Shown one piece after another: positions 60,901-64,000 of a stretch of 64,000 nucleotides of DNA. Every line of letters begins with the position of its first letter. Position 1 is the stretch's first letter. A program made the position numbers and the translations under genes. The DNA is from Streptomyces caniscabiei (GTDB lineage Bacteria; Actinomycetota; Actinomycetes; Streptomycetales; Streptomycetaceae): NCBI RefSeq assembly GCF_014930365.1, contig NZ_JABXWI010000002.1, positions 849,406 through 913,405 of the forward strand, given 5' to 3'. The notes beneath the pieces are model-generated. The model saw only the letters and a list, made by a program, of their open reading frames with translations. It ran no database searches and was not told where the DNA came from.

Positions 60901-63803
60901 GACGACCTCCGCAACGACACCAGGTCGGTCAGCTCCCGGTCCGTCAGCTCCGTGAGGGCTGCCTCGCCCGAGCCGAGGATGGCGTCGGAGAGGGCGCGCT
61001 TGGATTCCAGCATCTCGGCGATGCGGTCCTCGATGGTGCCCTCGGTGATGAGGCGGTGGACCTGGACGGGCTGGGTCTGGCCGATGCGGTAGGCGCGGTC
61101 GGTGGCCTGCTCCTCCACGGCCGGGTTCCACCAGCGGTCGAAGTGGACGACATGGCCGGCGCGGGTGAGGTTCAGACCGGTGCCGGCGGCCTTGAGGGAC
61201 AGGACCAGGACCGGGGTCGCTCCGCTCTGGAAGCGGTCCACCATGTGTTCGCGGTCCTTGACGGGCGTACCGCCGTGGAGCAGTTCGACCGGGACGGCGC
61301 GGGCGGCGAGGTGGGCCGTGATCAGCCGGGCCATGCCGACGTACTGGGTGAAGACCAGTGCCGAGCCGTCCTCGGCGAGCAGTGTGTCCAACAGCTCGTC
61401 CAGCAGGGCGAGTTTGCCGGAGCGGGCGGCGAGCCGGTCCACCGCGGCCGCGGCCGCCCCCTCCGTCAGGTGGCCCGTCCCGGGCTCCTCCTTCAGATAG
61501 AGCGCCGGGTGGTCGCAGATCTGCTTCAGCGCACCGAGGAGCTTCAGGACCAGGCCCCGGCGGGCGATGCCGTCCGCCGTCTCGATGGCGAGCATCGACT
61601 CGCGGACGACGGCCTCGTACAGGGCGGCCTGCTCACGGGTGAGGGGGACGGGGTGGTCCGTCTCGGTCTTGGGCGGGAGTTCGGGCACGATGCCCGGGTC
61701 CGACTTCTTGCGGCGCAGGAGGAAGGGCCGGACCAGACGGGCGAGACGGGTGACCGCCTCCTGGTCCTCGCCGTTCTCCACGGCGCGGGCGTGGCGGGCC
61801 CGGAAGGACTTGAGGGGGCCGAGGAGCCCCGGGGTCGTCCAGTCGAGCAGGGCCCAGAGTTCGGAGAGGTTGTTCTCGACCGGGGTGCCGGTGAGGGCGA
61901 CGCGCGCGGGCGTCGGGATCGTGCGCAGCGCCTTCGCCGTCGCCGAGTAGGGGTTCTTGACGTGCTGGGCCTCGTCGGCGACGACCATGCCCCAGTGCTT
62001 CTCGGCCAGGTGCGGGGCGGCCGAGCGCATGGTGCCGTAGGTGGTGAGGACGAAGCCGCCGTCGAGGTCGTCGAGGGTGCGGTCGGTGCCGTGGAAGCGG
62101 CGGACGGGGACGCCGGGGGCGAAGCGGGTGATCTCCCGCTGCCAGTTGCCCAGCAGGGAGGCGGGGCAGACGACCAGGGTGGGTTCGGGGCGGGCCCGGC
62201 GCAGATGCAGGGCGATGACGGTGATCGTCTTGCCGAGGCCCATGTCGTCGGCGAGGCAGCCGCCGAGCCCGAGGGAGGTCATCAGGTCCAGCCAGGCCAG
62301 GCCCCGGAGTTGGTAGTCGCGGAGGGTGGCCGCGAGGCCGGGCGGCGGCTCGACCGGGGCGAGACCGGCCGTCAGGCGGTCACGGAGGGCCGCCAGTGCC
62401 CCGACCGGCACCGCCTCCACCGTCTCGCCGTCGACCTCGGCCTGGCCGGTGAGGGCCATGGACAGGGCGTCCACCGGGTCGAGGAGGCCCAGTTCGCGTT
62501 TGCGGGCCTTGCGGACGAGGGCCGGGTCGACGAGGACCCACTGGTCGCGGAGGCGGACGATCGGGCGGTGGGCCTCGGCGAGGGTGTCCATCTCGGCCTC
62601 GGTGAGCGGGTCCCCGCCGAGCGCCAACTGCCAGCGGAACCGCAGCAGTTCCTCGCTCTCGAAGAAGCCGGTGCCGTCGGTGGCGGAGCCGGGCGCGGGG
62701 CGCACCTCGGCGCGGGCGCTGAGATCGTGGGCGAGGTCCCGGGGCCAGTGCACCGCGACGCCGGCCGCGCCGAGCCGGGTCGCGGCGACGCCCAGCAGGT
62801 CCGACAGCTCGTCCTCAGAGAGGGCGAGGACATCGGGGACGTCCTGTTCGCCGAGGCGGTCCAGGGGCGGCCAGACTCGGGCCGCGCGGCGTACGGCGAG
62901 GGCGGCGTCCACGCGTGCGCGGGGCCCGAACGCCGCGTCCGCGTCGCCCGCCCAGAGCGCCGCCGCGTCGACGACGAGGGTGGGGTCGGCGAGGCTGTGC
63001 ACCTGGACGACGGCCGCGCCCGCGCGCGGGGCCCGTTCGGCGTCGTCGAAGAGGTCGTACGCCGACAGGTCCAGGCGCAGGGAGATCCGGACGCCCGCGT
63101 CCATGCCCGCGGCGACCTCGGCCGCCCAGTCGCGCGCGTGGGGCAGCCGCTGTGCGGCGTGTGCCGCGAACGGTTTCCCGGAGACGTAGGGCGCCGCCGG
63201 GCCGCGGGGGAGCGTGTCGGCGACCGCGTCCAGGAAGGACCGCATCAGGGCCTCCGGCTCGGGCAGCCGGAGCGGTCCCCTGCCGGGCAGCGGCACGGCG
63301 TGGCCCTCGTACGGCAGGGCTGCGGCGACGGCCCTGAGGTGGGCGATGTCGTCCGGGTCCAGGGGTCCCGCCCGCCATGCGTCGTACCCCTCGGCGGTCA
63401 GTCCGGGCAGCAGCCGCCCCCGGGCGACCAGGCGCAGCGCGTGCAGCGCGGCCGCGCCCCAGCAGGCCGTGGCGGGGTGGGCGGCGGGGTCGCGGCGGGC
63501 GCGGGTGAGCAGGGGAAGGGCCTCGCCGACCGGCAGGCACAGGGCGGGGACGGTGCCCCTGCGGGCGCCGGCGCCGTGGGGTCGTACGACGGTGAGGTCC
63601 TCGGCGGCATCCGGTGGCGGCTCGGCGCCCGCCGGGTCCCAGAACGCGAACCGGCCGTGCCGGGGCAGCGGTGCGGGCAGGAAGACGGCGGCCAGCCGGA
63701 CGGGGACGGACACGGGCGTGCGGGCGGTCGCGGGCGTGCGCGCCGTCGCGGGTGTGCGCGTGGCGGCGGCCGTGTCGGCCTCGGGAACAGCCATGTCCCG
63801 CAT
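60897..63803 (-). CDS. SNF2-family DEAD/DEAH-type helicase
   Basis: Large Swi2/Snf2 ATPase of 968 residues that would translocate on double-stranded DNA. The N-terminal 500 residues are the bacterial SNF2-associated region. The motor shows LRDYQLRGLAWLDLM, Walker A DDMGLGKT (near 545), VVCPASLLGNWQ, motif II DEAQ in VVADEAQHVKNP, TGTPVENNLSELW, VFTQYVGM, LLHGGTPVKDR and the motif VI region RAYRIGQTQPVQVHRLI. DEAQ in place of DEAH is common in this group. I used the ATG at 63803, which has GGGAGG upstream; starts at 63794 and 63881 are possible. It is translationally coupled to the SWIM gene. Confidence 0.92.
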   Translation of the reverse strand: MRDMAVPEADTAAATRTPATARTPATARTPVSVPVRLAAVFLPAPLPRHGRFAFWDPAGAEPPPDAAEDLTVVRPHGAGARRGTVPALCLPVGEALPLLTRARRDPAAHPATACWGAAALHALRLVARGRLLPGLTAEGYDAWRAGPLDPDDIAHLRAVAAALPYEGHAVPLPGRGPLRLPEPEALMRSFLDAVADTLPRGPAAPYVSGKPFAAHAAQRLPHARDWAAEVAAGMDAGVRISLRLDLSAYDLFDDAERAPRAGAAVVQVHSLADPTLVVDAAALWAGDADAAFGPRARVDAALAVRRAARVWPPLDRLGEQDVPDVLALSEDELSDLLGVAATRLGAAGVAVHWPRDLAHDLSARAEVRPAPGSATDGTGFFESEELLRFRWQLALGGDPLTEAEMDTLAEAHRPIVRLRDQWVLVDPALVRKARKRELGLLDPVDALSMALTGQAEVDGETVEAVPVGALAALRDRLTAGLAPVEPPPGLAATLRDYQLRGLAWLDLMTSLGLGGCLADDMGLGKTITVIALHLRRARPEPTLVVCPASLLGNWQREITRFAPGVPVRRFHGTDRTLDDLDGGFVLTTYGTMRSAAPHLAEKHWGMVVADEAQHVKNPYSATAKALRTIPTPARVALTGTPVENNLSELWALLDWTTPGLLGPLKSFRARHARAVENGEDQEAVTRLARLVRPFLLRRKKSDPGIVPELPPKTETDHPVPLTREQAALYEAVVRESMLAIETADGIARRGLVLKLLGALKQICDHPALYLKEEPGTGHLTEGAAAAAVDRLAARSGKLALLDELLDTLLAEDGSALVFTQYVGMARLITAHLAARAVPVELLHGGTPVKDREHMVDRFQSGATPVLVLSLKAAGTGLNLTRAGHVVHFDRWWNPAVEEQATDRAYRIGQTQPVQVHRLITEGTIEDRIAEMLESKRALSDAILGSGEAALTELTDRELTDLVSLRRSS

Positions 63804-64000
63804 GTGTCCGGTCACCTCCCGCCCCTCGTCGGATGAGCCGTCTCCGGTCCGGCTCCGATCGGCCGCCTTCGACTCGATCAACTGTCTCCGACTCTACGGG
63901 CGGGGTCTGACATTGATGCTGATACTCAGGTTCCGGTGGTCGTGGCTCGGGGTCTGACTGACGCCCTGCTGGGCTGTCTTCCGGTTGTGCTGTCCGGCCG
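63804..64000. other. Window end, no gene recognised
   Basis: 197 bp upstream of the SNF2 gene and running to the window edge. No start of a further gene, repeat or clear promoter is visible; the SNF2 promoter is expected here. Confidence 0.4.

Noticed and set aside
60201..63836. 1,200-codon plus-strand frame antisense to the SNF2 and SWIM genes
   Set aside because: No domain, Arg/Gly/Ala-rich composition, and complete opposite to well-supported genes.

Overview
The window is typical Streptomyces chromosomal DNA: very high G+C with strong third-position GC bias, GTG/TTG/CTG starts, ATGA/GTGA stop-start overlaps, several apparently leaderless genes, and families characteristic of the genus (SWIM/SNF2 pair, DksA-like pairs, fused SecDF, PcaL fusion, F420-type LLM enzyme, a second ClpC-like ATPase). 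I see no rRNA, tRNA, CRISPR array, transposase, integrase or phage genes. Most open frames antisense to these genes are GC-driven shadows.

Layout. (1) 0-12.8 kb: an aromatic catabolic island. A sensor kinase/LuxR regulator pair faces an acyl-CoA synthetase gene; then a GntR/FCD regulator and a RraA-type aldolase face a long plus-strand run: GalB-like PIG-L hydratase, a 97-residue unknown, VanB-type reductase, VanA-type Rieske oxygenase, alpha/beta hydrolase, muconolactone-isomerase-like protein, SDR, and LigA/LigB-type extradiol dioxygenase subunits. Dioxygenase + hydratase + aldolase without LigC or LigI homologues fits a gallate/O-methylgallate route better than a complete protocatechuate 4,5-cleavage route. 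A TTGTCAACAA operator candidate overlaps a good promoter in the divergent gap. (2) 13-17.5 kb: TerC-type membrane protein with an unusual zinc-ribbon tail, a methyltransferase and two exported small proteins. (3) 17.5-26.8 kb: reductive pyrimidine/hydantoin catabolism (NCS1 transporter, F420-type LLM oxidoreductase, dihydropyrimidinase, two beta-ureidopropionases, beta-alanine-type aminotransferase, PucR regulator). Paired CAYGTTTC repeats exactly 31 bp apart lie upstream of both ureidopropionase genes. (4) 27-45 kb: housekeeping and secreted functions: an XRE regulator divergent from a methionine aminopeptidase with a symmetric operator, ClpC-like unfoldase, gamma-glutamyltransferase, CocE-like and GDSL hydrolases, an orphan amino-acid ABC ATPase, exonuclease III, a metallo-hydrolase, PcaL, a GNAT enzyme and RNase J. 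(5) 46-50 kb: a cold-shock-type island (MerR-like protein, two small proteins, DEAD-box helicase, CspA) with hairpins and a shared 23-nt leader element. (6) 50-58 kb: MreB-like protein with DksA-like zinc proteins, a second two-component system, SecDF, universal stress protein, and a DoxX-like protein divergent from a cysteine-rich regulator. (7) 58-64 kb: the translationally coupled SNF2 helicase/SWIM protein pair.

The most distinctive signals are regulatory: the phased repeats of the pyrimidine cluster, the shared cold-shock leader element, the GntR-type operator/promoter of the aromatic island, the XRE/aminopeptidase operator, and a 123-bp element with perfect 34-bp inverted ends. All functional names rest on recognised motifs and gene context read by eye; no database search was run.
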